64,000 nt of DNA from positions 3,685,155-3,749,154 of the forward strand of contig NC_056544.1 of NCBI RefSeq assembly GCF_910596095.1, read 5' to 3'. This document shows, one piece after another, positions 44,481 to 61,620 of the stretch (positions are counted from its first letter, which is position 1; every line of letters begins with the position of its first letter). The notes under the pieces were generated by a model. The model was not told the origin of the DNA and did no database searches. It saw nothing but the letters and a program-made list of their open reading frames with translations. The position numbers and the translations under genes were made by a program. The stretch comes from Thunnus maccoyii (lineage: Eukaryota > Chordata > Actinopteri > Scombriformes > Scombridae).

Positions 44481-46126
44481 GTTTTGAAGTAAAACCTAAA
44501 GCTTGAAACACCAAATGATGCATGAGACATCTAGAATATTTCCATCTGATGTGATGGTGCTGCCATGACAAAACATGGTAACATGGGTTTGAATAGTTTT
44601 TAGTGTAAACTTTATGTAGCTTCATTCGGGTGCTGGAACAAGCAGATACAGAATATACTGTAGTAGTTGTGATACTTTTTTTCTACATTTAAAGAATCTT
44701 AGTGTGATATTGAAGGGAAAACTGAAGACGTCAGGATGTTATGGAGGTTTGAATGTTTTGGTTGCATATGATATGAAGTATAGGGACTTTGCTTTAGCTC
44801 CCAGTCGGACCTTCAGTGCTGGTAGAGAGGAAATACTAGAGAGCAGAGGAGAAGTGAATGATGAGAACAGAGCAAGGAAAGGTGAGGAGAAGAGGAAAGT
44901 GGTGGAAAATAATAGCAGGGAGAGGAAACAGAGAAGTAAAGATGAGAGATGAGAGGAAGAGGAGAGGGAGACTGAAGAGAGAGCTAATGTGTCCCCCAGA
45001 CATTAGATTTTAACATCTGGTTTGTTACTCTGTGCGTCTGAGACAGACAGAGAAAGAAATACAACTGAAGCATTGACAGATGTTTAGTGGTGGTTGATAC
45101 AAAATAATGGAAGCTACACAAAAATGAGCAACTTAGGTAGTTTAAGAGATTTAACACTGTGAAGAATTGGATAAAAAGTATTAAATAGTTGGAGTCTAGA
45201 GCATTGTTAAAACCTTCTCCAATGGAAACTCTCTTTGTCTGCCATGCCTCTCTGTCTGCAGCCAGAAACTGAGAATGCTATAAGAAATAAAAAGTCAGAA
45301 ATAGCTCATTGTAGAAAGTTGAAAAAGAGTTCTTGCATGAATCTGCAAATATTGCACTTTTGACAGACTCCCACAGTTAACTGCCAAAAACCTCTTACAT
45401 TCTTTTGAATAATAGCTGAAACCACAACTGGTGAAAATCACCTTTCCTGTAAGTCCAATCAGAGCAGCAGATCTCTCCAGAGTGCTTTTTAAGTAGAAAT
45501 CCTGTCTCGTTCTCCCATGAGCCCAGACACAGAAACCGCAGAGTCACAGGGTCGGGGGTTTGAATGTGACTCACATCCTCCATCATGTCACTGCTCTGCT
45601 CCCCTGCTATCATTCCTTTAAGTCTTCTTTGTATCAGGTTACAGGAAGCAGGTTAATGAAAGTCATCTTGTAGTCTGGTGCAGGTGATGAGCAAAGCTAG
45701 AGTGTGAGACATCCAGAGCTGCTGATTTATGACTCAAATAACTAGTCCAGACTGCAAAAATTACACAAAGATTTATTTACATTGCATTGGTATGAATAAG
45801 AGGACCAGTCAGAGGCACTGTTCGATGGTAGACACTATGCAATTACTGAAAAGAGCAAAGTCGTCACATTCCTCTGCAGAGTAAACTTCAGGTCAGGAAC
45901 TGATTTGATTAGTTTGTTGATTAAAAAAAAGAGAGATTACGCCTTATTTTACTTATTTGCAATCAGCTGAGGAATGTATGACTGTCTGGAAAACTCTGTT
46001 TCATAAAGTGCATTTTTGTATAAGAGAAAATCAAGCTGTAGGCCCATTCTGTGCCATTTGGTCATGACCCTCCAGTAGATCATCTTGATCATCCTCATAT
46101 TTTCATAGTTTCTGAAAAGAATGAAA

Positions 46127-46446
46127 TTAAAGCAGCACTGACAAGTTTTGACATGTTATCACTTTATAAAGTTCTTGTGGTGAATGTGTTAGCAAACAAG
46201 TTGCCTATTCACACACCCAGCACACACTTGGCACCGTCAGCACTCATTTGGAGTCGTGTTTCTTGCCACCTAAGTTTAATGTTCACTCTCCATTTAGCTC
46301 TGTTTTGGTCCCCGCCAACTGCTAAATGTTCCACTATGTTCACTTTGTCTGCCTGCTGTTTGGTGCTGGGGAGGTGGTGTACAGTGGGTTTGTCAGAGCT
46401 CTTTAACTGAAAAGGAAACCAGACTATGAGAGTGGTGAGACTGGAC
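46127..46446 (+). repeat. TTAA/TIR element family B, copy 5, left part
   Basis: Begins TTAAAGCAGCACTGACAAGT and follows family B (AATGTGTTAGCAAACAAGTT, GTTTGGTGCTGGGGAGGTGG) until GACTGGACCAAAACATT, where homology stops. The missing right part appears at 48392-48572. Confidence 0.7.
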
Positions 46447-47439
46447 CAAAACATTAAATTGCTTTTTCTGGTTTTCTGTTATTTATTTACTGTTATGGTG
46501 TCAGTTATCTATGTTAAACACAGTCAAAGTTCCAAAACTTGAGGTTAACGTATGTAAAAAAAAAAAATGCTCCCTGCAAGTCAAAAGTCAGGGCTCCAGC
46601 CTGCTCACAGAACTTCTTTTGCAAAGTTTTTTTTTTGTTATTTTTAACTTGCCAACGAGCTGACATCTGGCCTTTCACAATACCAAGTGCTCCAAGTTCG
46701 GACTTGACAAGTTCGACTTGGGACTACAAACTTGTGAGGATGGGAGGAAGCGGTGTGATCATTCTGCAGTTGGAACAGCAGCGTACTTGCTGACAGCAGC
46801 AGCTCATCTTCACACAACTTCCTGACTGTACTTTGAAAAGAATCATCTCAGGTCAAAGCTCCACTAACAGTTTTTTCTCACAAAAAATAACCTCGTTGAC
46901 AGAGAGATACAGTGAATTATGTTATTCAGTCTGTAGTTATAATAAAAATCCAAACTGTTATGTAGCTTAATGAGATAAAACAAAATGTATAGACTGATCT
47001 GTTCATTTTGATACATTTACATTTATTGAGATGTGGTGATATCTGTACATATAGAGCTTCAAGACAGCTCTGATGTTCTGTCCAGTGAAAACATGAGGCA
47101 CTTAACATTCAGACAAACTAATATGGCAGCTACAAGTGTTAGATTTCATCTGTGAGACCAACATTTATCTCCCAAAAGGAATCTAATCATATATCAAAAC
47201 ACCACAGAGAAATTACAGCCAGTGGTCAATTACCAAAGAGCTGCGGATCAGTTCATCGGATCATGTTCTCCCTGGGATGACAACAGACATTGACCGTCCA
47301 ATCATCTCAGGAGTTGGGATGCTGGCAGCTGAGATGATGCTGTCTCACCTGGCCAGAGCCTCCTCACATCCCTGAAAACTTTCGAGCAGATTTACAAATA
47401 GGCGTTATCTGGATAAACTGGCCACATATTGGGAAGCTA

Positions 47440-47960
47440 AATGCCTGCTTTCTTGCCTGAAAAAAAAAAAAACTTAAAAAAGTGACATATTAACAGTCTA
47501 AAGTAAAAATTACAGCAGCTTTTAGCCTGGCTCAAAATCTCCACCATCGATGCTGGTTGGTGTGAAATGCATTCTGGGATACTTGGCTCTCCCATGTCCA
47601 CACAAGCCAGCTCTCGAGGTATCCTCGATAAAACGGGAGGAGCAGGTACACATCCAGGCATTTGGACTGTACTTGGCTGGATGTGGACCAGATTGAGACA
47701 GGCCTATTGGCTTGTCATGCCTGCTCATAAATGGCCATCTGTTCCATAGCCTTTGTTGCTAAGGACGTTGCTAAGGTTTTTCCATGTGCTGTTCATTTTT
47801 GATTTGATTTATTGAACAGGACAGTGTGCAGTATTAAGCATAAATGATGCACTGCACCAGAGTTAGCTTGAAGCTAATTTGCATCTGTAGTCCATTACAA
47901 TCAAAACATACAACAGCACAACAACAAACAGTACAAAGCAAAAAAACCCCAAAAAACAAA
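47440..47960. repeat. Probable mobile repeat between the two family B halves
   Basis: Repeat-like sequence with GATTTGATTTATTGAACAGG and ACAGTGTGCAGTATTAAGC, resembling ends of fish transposons I recall. It is followed by an A-rich stretch (47930-48000). The limits and family are uncertain. Confidence 0.35.
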
Positions 47961-48391
47961 GAAACCCCACAAAGAACACACCATACAAAAAACAAAGCTA
48001 CACACAATGTTGTCCACTCTCATATTTCGATTCAGATTTTGGCTCAAATATGTATTGATGTATTTGAGAAGTTGACATTTTGAGTAAAGAACGGGAAAAA
48101 GTAGTGAAATCCTACTACTATAGCTTGATTCATGGTTTGCTGACAGGGCCTCCGAAGCAGTAGAAGTTTCCCAGGGGGCAGCTTGTTAGAGCTGGCCAAT
48201 CAGAACAGGGTGGGTTCAATGGGAGGAAGGCCTTGAAGAGACAGGAGTGAAAACGGCCTGTTCCAGACAGAGGCTGAAATGAGGGCTGCATAAAGTGCCA
48301 GTATAAAGTGTAAATCATGCAGAGATATTCCAGTAGAGCCCCAGGTTAAAAATATAGACCTGGAAAATTGCATATTATTTCTCTTTTGAGA

Positions 48392-48572
48392 GTTGAAGGC
48401 CGTAAAACCAAAACAATGAGCAAAACAAAGACACGAAGAAGCTCATGAAGAAGTAGAGCTGAAGGAGCTGCAGAGTTGGGTGACAAGTTGTCACTACAAG
48501 TGACTTGTTTCATATTACACATAGTCATTTGATCCATTGTTCATATAAAAAATTTAATTAGTGCAGCTTTAA
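48392..48572 (+). repeat. TTAA/TIR element family B, right part
   Basis: Starts near GGCCGTAAAACCAAAACAAT (matching 19497 onward in copy 3) and ends TTAGTGCAGCTTTAA. It resumes where the copy at 46127-46446 breaks off, in the same orientation. Confidence 0.65.
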
Positions 48573-49474
48573 AGTCTGAGAAATGGAAAAAGCAGGTTTA
48601 TTTGGTGTGTTGCTAAGCTAAGTGTTGCTAAGCTGTAGAGCTGTAAGATTTTGAATGACTGGAGGAACTGAAAATATTAATCCTGAACCCAGCAACAGCA
48701 CACAGTGCTGTGATAATTAAAAATAATTCAAGTAAGTAAAACAGCAACACTGTTTTGAAACTATCATTAAAAAATGTAAAATCTACACTGAAGTTTAGTT
48801 TTTAACTCAAATTCTTCAAGCTGAAAATTCCCCTTCAGTTTTGCATGCATGAGGTCTGCATACTGGAGCAGGAGATGGAAAGAAAAAAGAGAAAAAGACG
48901 TTACCAGCTTGGCACCTCATCACTATATTCATCAGCTTTTCAAAACCATCCAGACATCACTGTTCTTCATAATGATGAAGAACACTCCGTATGGCCATTA
49001 AAGGAAACACTGTGAAGCATTGTGATGTTTGTTACAAAAGAGAATCATCAAACATTTTCTCTGTTTCTAGCAACATCTGGTATCTGCACCACTGCAAATC
49101 ATTTTAGGCTCTTTACTTTTATTACAGCCATTATTCAATGTCAACTTTATTAGCAGAAACTCCACTACAGACATTCAAGAGTATTAAACTGAGAACACTG
49201 GCTGTCCTGGGAATCCACAGACATGTCTCTGCTCACCAGATCAGTTACTGCAAACAGAACCGTTTACTTACATTAATGACATTAATGAAATATTAACCAT
49301 ATGTCTTGTTTAAAGTACTTCACCAAACATTCTTAAATCCTTCAATTTATGTTGCTCTTACAGCTCGTAAAGTTAAAGAGACCATCTTAAGAGAAAGAGG
49401 GATGATACTTTTATGGACAGTTGAGCAGAAGTTGGGATGAACCAAATGGGAGCCTTGGTGTGTTCCATCAGCAG

Positions 49475-49475
<1 letters not shown>

Positions 49476-49504
<29 letters not shown>
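49476..49504. repeat. (GT)n microsatellite
   Basis: Pure GT tract followed by a G-rich stretch (GGTGGGTGGGGGG). Confidence 0.9.
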
Positions 49505-49506
<2 letters not shown>

Positions 49507-50246
49507 TGGGTGGGGGGTCTTGTGAATTCCCAAAGGCCAATATGTATCATTGTTTTCACATATGTGATAATAAGACAGGCGTGTAATGTTATAAGATGTC
49601 ATAAGTAGATGTATTATGTCAAGTTGCACACTCTGCAAAATGCCACATTTATATCTTTGTTGACTTTAAAGACTGTATGTGTTGGATTTAAAATTTTCTG
49701 ACTCTGGCGCCTCCCGCTCATGTTATCTACAAACAAACCTGAGAGCTCAACATATTCTAACTCAGAAAACATATGTAAATAGCAAATGAGGAAAACATCT
49801 TGACCAGTTTGACAACTCATGAGAAATGCTGGAAAGTGAGAAAACTCAACCAAATACAGAAAACACAATAAAGGTTGTTACTGTTTTATGACAGCTTTAC
49901 ACTAATGCCTCCAAATATTAGCCATATAACATGTAATCATTTGTGCATAAAAGTTTTACAATTTGTCAGTTATTATAAGTGGAAATTCAAATACTGTAGC
50001 AGCTTGACATCATGCCAAGTATGAATACAGTATGTTACATTGTATGCAGAGCTACTGTAGAACTGTGGAACTGGACTTAAAGAATCTGACCGACTTCTGA
50101 GGCTGGATTTTTTTTTTTTGCCCTACTTTTAGATTGTTGTTGTTTTCATAAAGTGTATTTTGGTCTGCAACTGCAGAATCTCATCAGATAAATATGAGTA
50201 TTTACAGTATTCCTAAAAACTACATGTATGCCAGTTCTGGTCATGG

Positions 50247-50277
<31 letters not shown>

Positions 50278-50440
50278 CACACACACACAGAAAGGGAAGC
50301 TCCCTTTGATTGATTCCTAATTCCAGTGCTTATGAGGGCATGGAAAACTCTGACCACATCCCCTCTCCCTCTCCCTCTCCTTCTACCTCTCCTTCTACCT
50401 CTCCTTCTCCCTCTCTCTTTCTCTCTCTCTTTCATTTTCA
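50247..50440. repeat. (CT)n and CT-rich simple repeats
   Basis: A CT microsatellite at 50247-50274, an intervening ~85 nt, then imperfect CTCCCT/CTTCTA repeats at 50360-50440. Polypurine on the other strand. Confidence 0.85.
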
Positions 50441-52781
50441 CACATTTTCACCTCACCTTATTTAAACCGTTTTCCACTTCTTTTACATAACCTTCTCTTT
50501 TTGTTGGCGGTCAGTTTTCATGCTCCTTCTCCTCTCCGCACCAAATTTCCAGAGTGTCTGCTCCAGTTTTCCAGGCGTCTGTTGGATGGGACAGCAGAGT
50601 TACAGTCCAGTGCTGGTGGAACAACCTCACTAACACTCACTGTGACAATTCACACACTGTACTTACACACATCCGTTGGCACTGACACCCGGACTCAGTG
50701 ACATTATCACAAGGAAATAAGAAACCGCACGCTCACTTCCTTTAATACATAGATCATACATGTTTAAGATCTTACAAAAAGATCCTGTGTGTTAAACTTA
50801 GTCAGAAATAGTCCTGTGTAGTGGTGGATCAGCACAGTTCATACTGTATATAAATTATTTATAATTTATCTCTCTAATAATGGTGATACCAACAATTTCA
50901 TCATTCACATTTGATCAACATCCTAATTGAAAAAAAAGGATGGAAAAGACTCTTAAACAATCATGAGCCTGTAAAACTCCACTGAAATGAAATCATTCAC
51001 AAATAATTAAAATGTTTGCTTTCATGGAATTTGACTGAAATGTGTAATTACAGTATCTAATTATCCATCCTTAATATTAAGACAACACAGTAAGATCAAG
51101 TGTCAGCACAGTTGAGAATAATTACTCTCTGAAGAACTATAAAGAAAATCTGTTCTTCAGTTTTCTATTCTTTCATACTTTACAAACGAGCCTTTGTGTT
51201 TTCTCCTCCATTTATCTGTTGATGCTGCTGTTTGCCACAAACACCTCCTGCATCTGCTTCACATTACAAGTCCCTCCAGTGATTCAGGGGCAGAACCACT
51301 TCTCTCTGTTGAAAAGCTCTTCTCAAGCAGCTGAAAGAAGGCTCCGTGTTTTTACAGGTGCTGATCTGCCATCTTGTGGCGTCCATGTGTAACTATAAAT
51401 GATGTCAGGCTGGGCCTCAAAGCGGGAAACTGGAATTTATCAGCAGTGGTTTTGTCCGTGAATTACTTTTTTCTAAATATACAATTCATGTGCTGTTTAA
51501 ATTATATAATAACAATAACATAGTGACTGTATATAAAATACTAACATAGGAAACTCAACATTTACTCTCAGCCCACACACAGAGGACATTGTTGGTACTT
51601 GTTTGCCCAGATTTAGCTGCCAGGCCGCGTCGCTTCTGGCGCCCAGTCAGCCGACAGAAACTTGAGCTGACCCATTGATGGTCCACTACATGTTTGATCA
51701 AAACTAACTAAAGGCCAAGCTCAATCTAATTCAGCTAAGGACCACAACTATAAACTGCAAAATGCAACAATTGAAATACTGTAAATGATCCTTTTTCTGT
51801 ACCCATGTAGCCTTTTACTCATTTTAAACTAATCCAAAGGTTTAAAAACTTGTGTGCAAGATTACAATCATGCATTCAGCATTTTCCTGCCCACAGACGT
51901 CCATGATGGTCTTACATTATATGATTTGTAGTGTATATACATATCTGAGATATCCAAACCAAACTTTATTTTTGGAAAAGTCCAACATTTTATTCTCTGC
52001 TTTTTGTTTTATGTCCCTCTCTATAAATGTGACAACAGTTTACCTTGAAGCACTGGTGTTGGAATGAAAGTAGTTTAAAAATGTCAAAATGCTCTCATAA
52101 CAGAGTTTAAAGGCTTTTAGGATAAAGATTTTGTTCCAGCCATTATTTATCGGTTGGATCTCTACTAAAAGCATCAGCAGGAGGTTGACATGCCAGACTC
52201 ATATCATATGAGCTGCGGGGCTTGTGTACAGAGCCCCATTTAAAAACAGATCTAAATCTAGTTTTTACCCACCAAAGCAATGCAGTGAACCTGAAAAGGC
52301 CTAACAAATTTACACTTTAAAAAAACAAGGATATATTCATGGAATCAGTTAGTGGAAATTCTTCCTTTCCATTGATTATTGTGAGTGACAGATCCCAGTG
52401 AGTTTATCTGGGCTGCGGCTGCAGAAAGTATTATGTCATTTGAGTTACGACTGAGGAATGTATGCTGTGTTTCCGAACAAACAAACCTGTCTGTAATTCA
52501 TCACTATGTGAGCTTTGCATTGGATCCATCAGTTGTGCTCTCGGTCTGAATCTGACTTAATGCTGGATGAGGGTTACAATAAAGACACAGGGGAGAAAGA
52601 ATTTTGACACAAGTGATCCATCTTGAGGACAAAGAATGTGCAACAACTCTTGTTGTTATAAACAGACAAATGAAACAGAAATCTTATGAAACTGCTCTAA
52701 ATACGTGTAACATTACAGATTTATTTACTCAGTGGCAGGAACAGATCAGTAGAAACAACTTTTGATATTTACAGGTATGTT

Positions 52782-52787
52782 TTTATT
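52782..52787 (-). terminator. dusp12 candidate polyadenylation signal
   Basis: TTTATT on the plus strand is AATAAA in gene sense, about 275 nt after the dusp12 stop. Confidence 0.4.
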
Positions 52788-53015
52788 TACAATGATATGC
52801 AAGTATTACAGAACACTTACATGGTTTGAGTTGAAGGGAACTCTTGCACTGGAAGATTTGCTGTTGTATGAAAATGTAGCTCAAAATGCTTCAATCATTC
52901 TGAATTGGAGAACTGGATAAGATTAAAAAAGTCTGTGTCACATATCACTTATTTGGCTTGTGTGTTGATGAGCTCTGTGGTATTTCTTTTTCCGCCTGCA
53001 GAGTCTGTGTTCATT

Positions 53016-53018
<3 letters not shown>

Positions 53019-53061
<43 letters not shown>
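53019..53061. repeat. (GT)n microsatellite at start of dusp12 3' UTR
   Basis: In gene sense, (CA)n begins immediately after the TAA stop codon (53064-53062), so the 3' UTR opens with a ~43-nt CA tract. Confidence 0.92.
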
Positions 53062-57210
<4,149 letters not shown>

Positions 57211-57659
57211 GACTGCAGAGACATCAGAATTGTGACAGCAGGAAAAGTGTTAGTGATACACCAGCAGTTCATTATGTTATCAGTTACACCTGCTCTGTTT
57301 CATGCTTTGTGAATCAATGGAATAGAGTGTGAGACTGATTCTATAATTGAAACATGTCTGTATTATATATCTTGGATGTTTCTTCATTAAAATGATTTTT
57401 TTCTCATGATAGCTGAACCAACTCTCATGTATTCATTTGAGAAGTCTGGATATCCACCTCTCCTCCACAGAGAAGTGTTCTTACTGAAATAAACAGACCT
57501 CATCTGTCACTTTCTGATTCTTTGTATTACTTTGAAAATACAGAAAATATTTTGTGTTTCTTTTAATACATTTATGAAATATAGTATAGACAACAGAGTA
57601 GTCAGGGTGAGGTGATGAAGATCAACCAGGAAGAAGAAAACCAGGTAGGAGAAATGTCC

Positions 57660-58266
57660 TTAAAGGACGGGTTCACAATTTTTCAAGTGTGTCTTAAATC
57701 AACAGTCAGGTGTCCACATGAACAGTGAAAGAGCTTTTCCTCACTATAATCATTCCTCCTGGTCATACTGGATATTAAAAGATCCCCTTCAAATGTTTTA
57801 CAGTGTAAGTGATGGAGGACAAACACAGTCATTTAAAAGTTGATGTGAAGCTTATATGAGGCTTCAGCAGTCTGAGTTAGTCATATGAAGTAGATATCTG
57901 ACACATTTCTCTCTTTTTAGCATCAAATTCCCGTTTTGTATGTCCTCGGACAGTGTTTCCCTGTTGAGCTGAGGTGGAAGTATAGTAACAAAAAGAGGGA
58001 CTTTGGCACTAAAAAGACTGTAATGTTGAAAGAAGCTGAAGCTTCATATTAGCTTCAGGTAAACTTTTAAATACATTTTACACAGAAGGAGGACTGTGGA
58101 TTTTGTCCTCCATCACTTCCATTGTAAGTGCATCATGAAGGGATCTTCTAATGGTCAGTATGAACAGGAGGAATGATTACAGCAAGAAAAACATGTTTCA
58201 ATGTTCATTTGGGCTCCTGACTGTTGTTTTAAGACAGACCTGAAAAATTGTGAACCCTTCCTTTAA
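57660..58266 (-). repeat. Palindromic foldback element family A, copy 3
   Basis: The best-kept copy: it begins TTAAAGGACGGGTTCACAAT and ends with the inverse, ATTGTGAACCCTTCCTTTAA. The centre (GACAGTGTTTCCCTGTTGAG) is the inverse of that in copies 1 and 2. It lies in the presumed 5'-UTR intron of dusp12. Confidence 0.85.
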
Positions 58267-58440
58267 TTAAGCGGCATGTTTAAAAAAAACATATAATACG
58301 GTTTAAACAGACCTGTCGTGACTTTCTGTTTGAACAACACAGAGCAGACAGTGACAGAATGAACTGACACGTTCACTGACTGTTACTGTGCATTTTGTCC
58401 ATTAAACGTCCATGACGTCAACAGTCAGACAGTAACTCAC

Positions 58441-58600
58441 CTCTCAGTGTGAAAGCTTTGTTCTTCACAGTTTCTCTTACTGTCCGCTGCTAAGACGTCT
58501 TACAATGCTTAATATTCAACTGACTGCAACGAAACAACATGTGAAGGCGTGGATTCAACTGAGTGTTTCGTTATTTTAAACTGTCCGGTGGGAAACATAG
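58441..58600 (-). other. Likely non-coding first exon of dusp12
   Basis: In gene sense the sequence ends CACTGAGAG followed by the strong donor GTGAGT at 58440. A CTGCAG acceptor lies 2 nt before the ATG (exon edge 57212). A TAG closes the frame upstream. The 5' limit is a guess; GC-rich sequence (GGGCGCGG on the plus strand near 58620) may mark the promoter. Confidence 0.55.
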
Positions 58601-59134
58601 AGGAGCGGTCGGGTTCCGGGCGCGGTAATTTGTACTACACACATTTTGTTACCCTCCATCTATAATATAATGTTTATGAGCTTGCCAGGTAGCCATAATT
58701 TCAGATAAATGTTGAATCACACATACAGATCATCTCTATAAATACATAATACTGCTACAGCATCACTCACTCTTGGTAAAGTGCACATTTAGCAGGATTG
58801 GTCTGACTACAGTGTAAACCTGCTATTTGCATTTTGTTGCAATGGCAAAAGATTGTTGGCAGCTGGTGTCAAATATGTCTCAATTACGGCAATACATTAT
58901 TATATTAATAAACATAAACACATGGACACCTTTTGTCAGGATCACTCATATATGTATTATATAACCAGTCAGGAGGATCTAGATGATTTTTTGGTTTAGG
59001 AGTTTAAAAACAGTGAAATATCTCAATGGAATAGAGGATGAGTCATACTCAAAGATTCATCTCAGTCCAAAGAATATTGGAAAAATAGATTTTCCCTTCA
59101 CTTGTTCATTTTATTGACAAAACATAAAGTAGGG

Positions 59135-59995
59135 ACGTAACTTATGATTATTTTGATTATCGATTAATCTGCTGAATATTTTATCAAAGAATCGTCGTAT
59201 CATTTTGTCTGTAAAATGTCAGAAAATAGTGAATGTCTTAATTTATCTGATCAACAGTCAACGCAAACATATTCAGTTCACTATTATGTTTGACACAGAA
59301 AAGTTACAAATCCTCACATTTGAGAAGCTGCAACCAGGAAATATTTGCAATTTCTCTTAAAATGTGACAAAAATGATTAATTGATTATCAAAATAGTAAA
59401 TAAATAAATATGGTATAAATAGAATCAATTTTATGCCATTTGTCTCATGGTCTGCTCTTCAGTCCCTCTGCAGCCACACTCTCATCCTCAGTTCTCTACA
59501 TTTCCTCTCTCTGGACATGTTCTCTCCTCCAGCTCCCCAGACCTGCCATTCTCAGGCTGTACACCAGATACCCTGGGACTTTCCCTCCTCTTCCCATCCA
59601 CACACCAGCTGCCCATTCCCTCATCAGCTCCTCTCTCATACTGGTCCATTTCCTTTCTCCTCTGCTAGTTTGTCAATGTTGCTTCTATGGACTCTCACGT
59701 TCCAGCCATCCTGATCCTGGACTTTACCTGTTCTTTCCCTTCCTGTGGTTTGAACATTTTTGCCTATTTATTACCTGTGTGTTTGCCTTGACCCTTTCAA
59801 TTGGTTACATGTTGTGGACTGCTTCCTATTGCTACCTGTAAGCCTGTGTTTTTGCTTTTTTCATTACATTTCCTTCTCATTTCACCTGTCTGGCTCAAGA
59901 GTCTGCATTTAGGTCCACCACCTGTCTGTCCCGTCCTCATTTGTGACAAGACTGACCAAACAATTAATCAACTGATTATTGCAGCTCCAAGTGAC
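59135..59995 (+). repeat. Interspersed repeat family E, interrupted by an insertion
   Basis: The left and middle parts run 59135-59402 (GATTATTTTGATTATCGATT, TGTAAAATGTCAGAAAATAG, AAATCCTCACATTTGAGAAG, AATTGATTATCAAAATAGT). The expected end, AATTAATCAACTGATTATTG then CAGCTCC, appears only at about 59960-59990. The gap is foreign sequence. Confidence 0.7.
59403..59958 (+). mobile_element. Nested insertion, possible retroelement 3' part
   Basis: About 555 bp of C/T-rich sequence between the two parts of a family E repeat. It ends GAGTCTGCATTTAGGTCCAC ... TTTGTGACAAG, which resembles a 3' end common to fish retroelements as I recall. Open frames in it are not convincing as genes. Confidence 0.45.
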
Positions 59996-59999
59996 AGGA

Positions 60000-61235
60000 T
60001 AGTAGCCAAAGTGTCACATTGAATATGACAAACTCCTAGTGGAAACCTCTGTCCCAGGCAGAATTTCTGATTAGAATATTAATATGAAAATTCATGTCAA
60101 CATGTTAGGAAGTAAAAACATGTCAAAAGACTGATTTCAATTGATTTCAAAATGGAAAATGAGGATCTTAAAGTTTGAATGAACTAAACAACACATGTGA
60201 GCACAAAGAGAGTAAATAAAAAGAGGACATTTACATGCTAAAAAAATATACTAAACCATGAAATTGGCTTCAGCTATAAAGCTGAAATGAGCGGGAATAA
60301 CCAGTGAGGACAGTGAGTGGAAGATACCAGAGGGATGAGGTAATGCAAGCAGACACTGGTCAGCAACTCGCAGCCCCATCAGAGAGTCATTACCAGAAAG
60401 AAGTAGTGAAATTCTATTAAGTAAATATGGATCTCCAAACATCCTGTCCACTCCCATGGCAGCTGCACAGAGCAGCAGACACGTTTCTCATATGTGCTGT
60501 CTGACTTTGTGTTAAAGGACTAAATTGAGAATTACATGGTCAGGTTGAATAAATGTCTTTTCTTCTTTTTAATGTGTTTTGTTTGCTAGACGCTCCTTAA
60601 ATACACATTTCATAATGTCTGTCTGGCCTCCTGTTTCTCAACACCTACAGAGTGTGTGTGGATGTGTGTGTGGTGCTCTGAGCTGTCCGCCAGCATGTAT
60701 CCCACAATCTGTACATGGTCACAATGTGAGGTGCTAATAAAGTTTTACAAGCTGCTTTAATCCGACCGTATGACCAATCACAATACCTCACTGTGACCAC
60801 ACTCCTCCCTGAGGGCTCATTAGAGGGCTGCCCATCACACTTAAAATGAACTGTTTAAAATGAAACATGTGAAATACAGTCAGTGAGAGCAGCAGGTGAT
60901 CGGGAACAGAGTGGGAGTGTTGTGTGTTTGGTCTGCTGCACTGACTCATTCACTTTGTATTATCTCTCTACCAGATGGACTGCAAGAGTGTCAACAAGCT
61001 AATTTCTAACAGACTTCTCCTGTTTTTGAAAGTCCAGTTAGTTTCATCCACCTCTAATATGATTTACATTTAGTTTGTCTGATTACAGATTGGACTGCGT
61101 GAATATTGCTACGATACTTATTAAGTTTTTAGTTCAAGCAGGAAGACAGATAGTTATCATTCTAATGTCATTATAGGTCACAGAAGGGCTTCACTTCTCA
61201 GTTATCATTCTATAATTTCACTGGGAACCCCAGAT
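60000..61235. other. Intergenic, nothing recognised
   Basis: A/T-rich sequence without exon signals that fit a protein family I know, RNA genes or clear repeats. Confidence 0.5.
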
Positions 61236-61239
61236 TGCT

Positions 61240-61380
61240 CATGATGGTCATGTCAGAACCTTGCATGGTAGCTTGCTGCCACTGGTGTGTGAGTGTGTGT
61301 GTGTGAATGAGCGGGAAAAAAAAGAAAAAAAAATCTGTAAAGAGCTTTGGACAAAAGCACTATATACATTATTTTGTCTT
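61240..61380 (+). repeat. Repeat tail (TGTAAAGAGCTTTGGACAAA type)
   Basis: CCTTGCATGGTAGCTTGCTG, then GTGTGTGTGTGAATGAGCGG and TCTGTAAAGAGCTTTGGACA with AAAGCACTATATA. This matches the tail of a high-copy fish retroelement I recall. Confidence 0.6.
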
Positions 61381-61439
61381 CTATCATTGCAGTCTATGCC
61401 ACACCAACACCTGTGATGTTATCCTACTTGAAATGGTTA

Positions 61440-61620
61440 ATAGTTGGGGACATGGTGCCCTTGTTTCTATGAGTTAAGGCACTGAGAAGGCACCAGTTCA
61501 TATCAAGCAGGAGACTTTTGTTGCATGTCACCTGTCTTCTCTCATTTCCTAACATCTCTCAATTGTCAGCTATCTAATAAAGGTATTAAAATACCCCCAA
61601 AATAATAATAATGAAGAAAT
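61440..61620 (+). mobile_element. tRNA-type SINE, second copy
   Basis: CACCAGTTCATATCAAGC is a decayed B box. TTTTGTTGCATGTCACCTGT and the tail TATCTAATAAAGGTATTAAA match the SINE type at 25565-25745, whose tail is less clear. The A-box end is degenerate. Confidence 0.6.

Larger units (their letters stand above)
38240..53061. other. Intergenic region without recognisable gene
   Basis: Between olfml2b and the 3' end of dusp12. No exon set, RNA gene or long open frame of coding character was found. It holds microsatellites, purine-rich stretches (about 41250-41350, 44820-44980), a LINE remnant and TIR-element pieces, listed separately. Regulatory DNA cannot be excluded by eye. Confidence 0.6.

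Noticed and set aside
44704-44952. 82-aa Lys/Glu/Arg-rich open frame
   Set aside because: Purine-rich low-complexity DNA without splice context or known domain.
59433-59841. Overlapping open frames of up to 133 aa
   Set aside because: Low-complexity C/T-rich translation in a likely retroelement piece; no splice or domain support.
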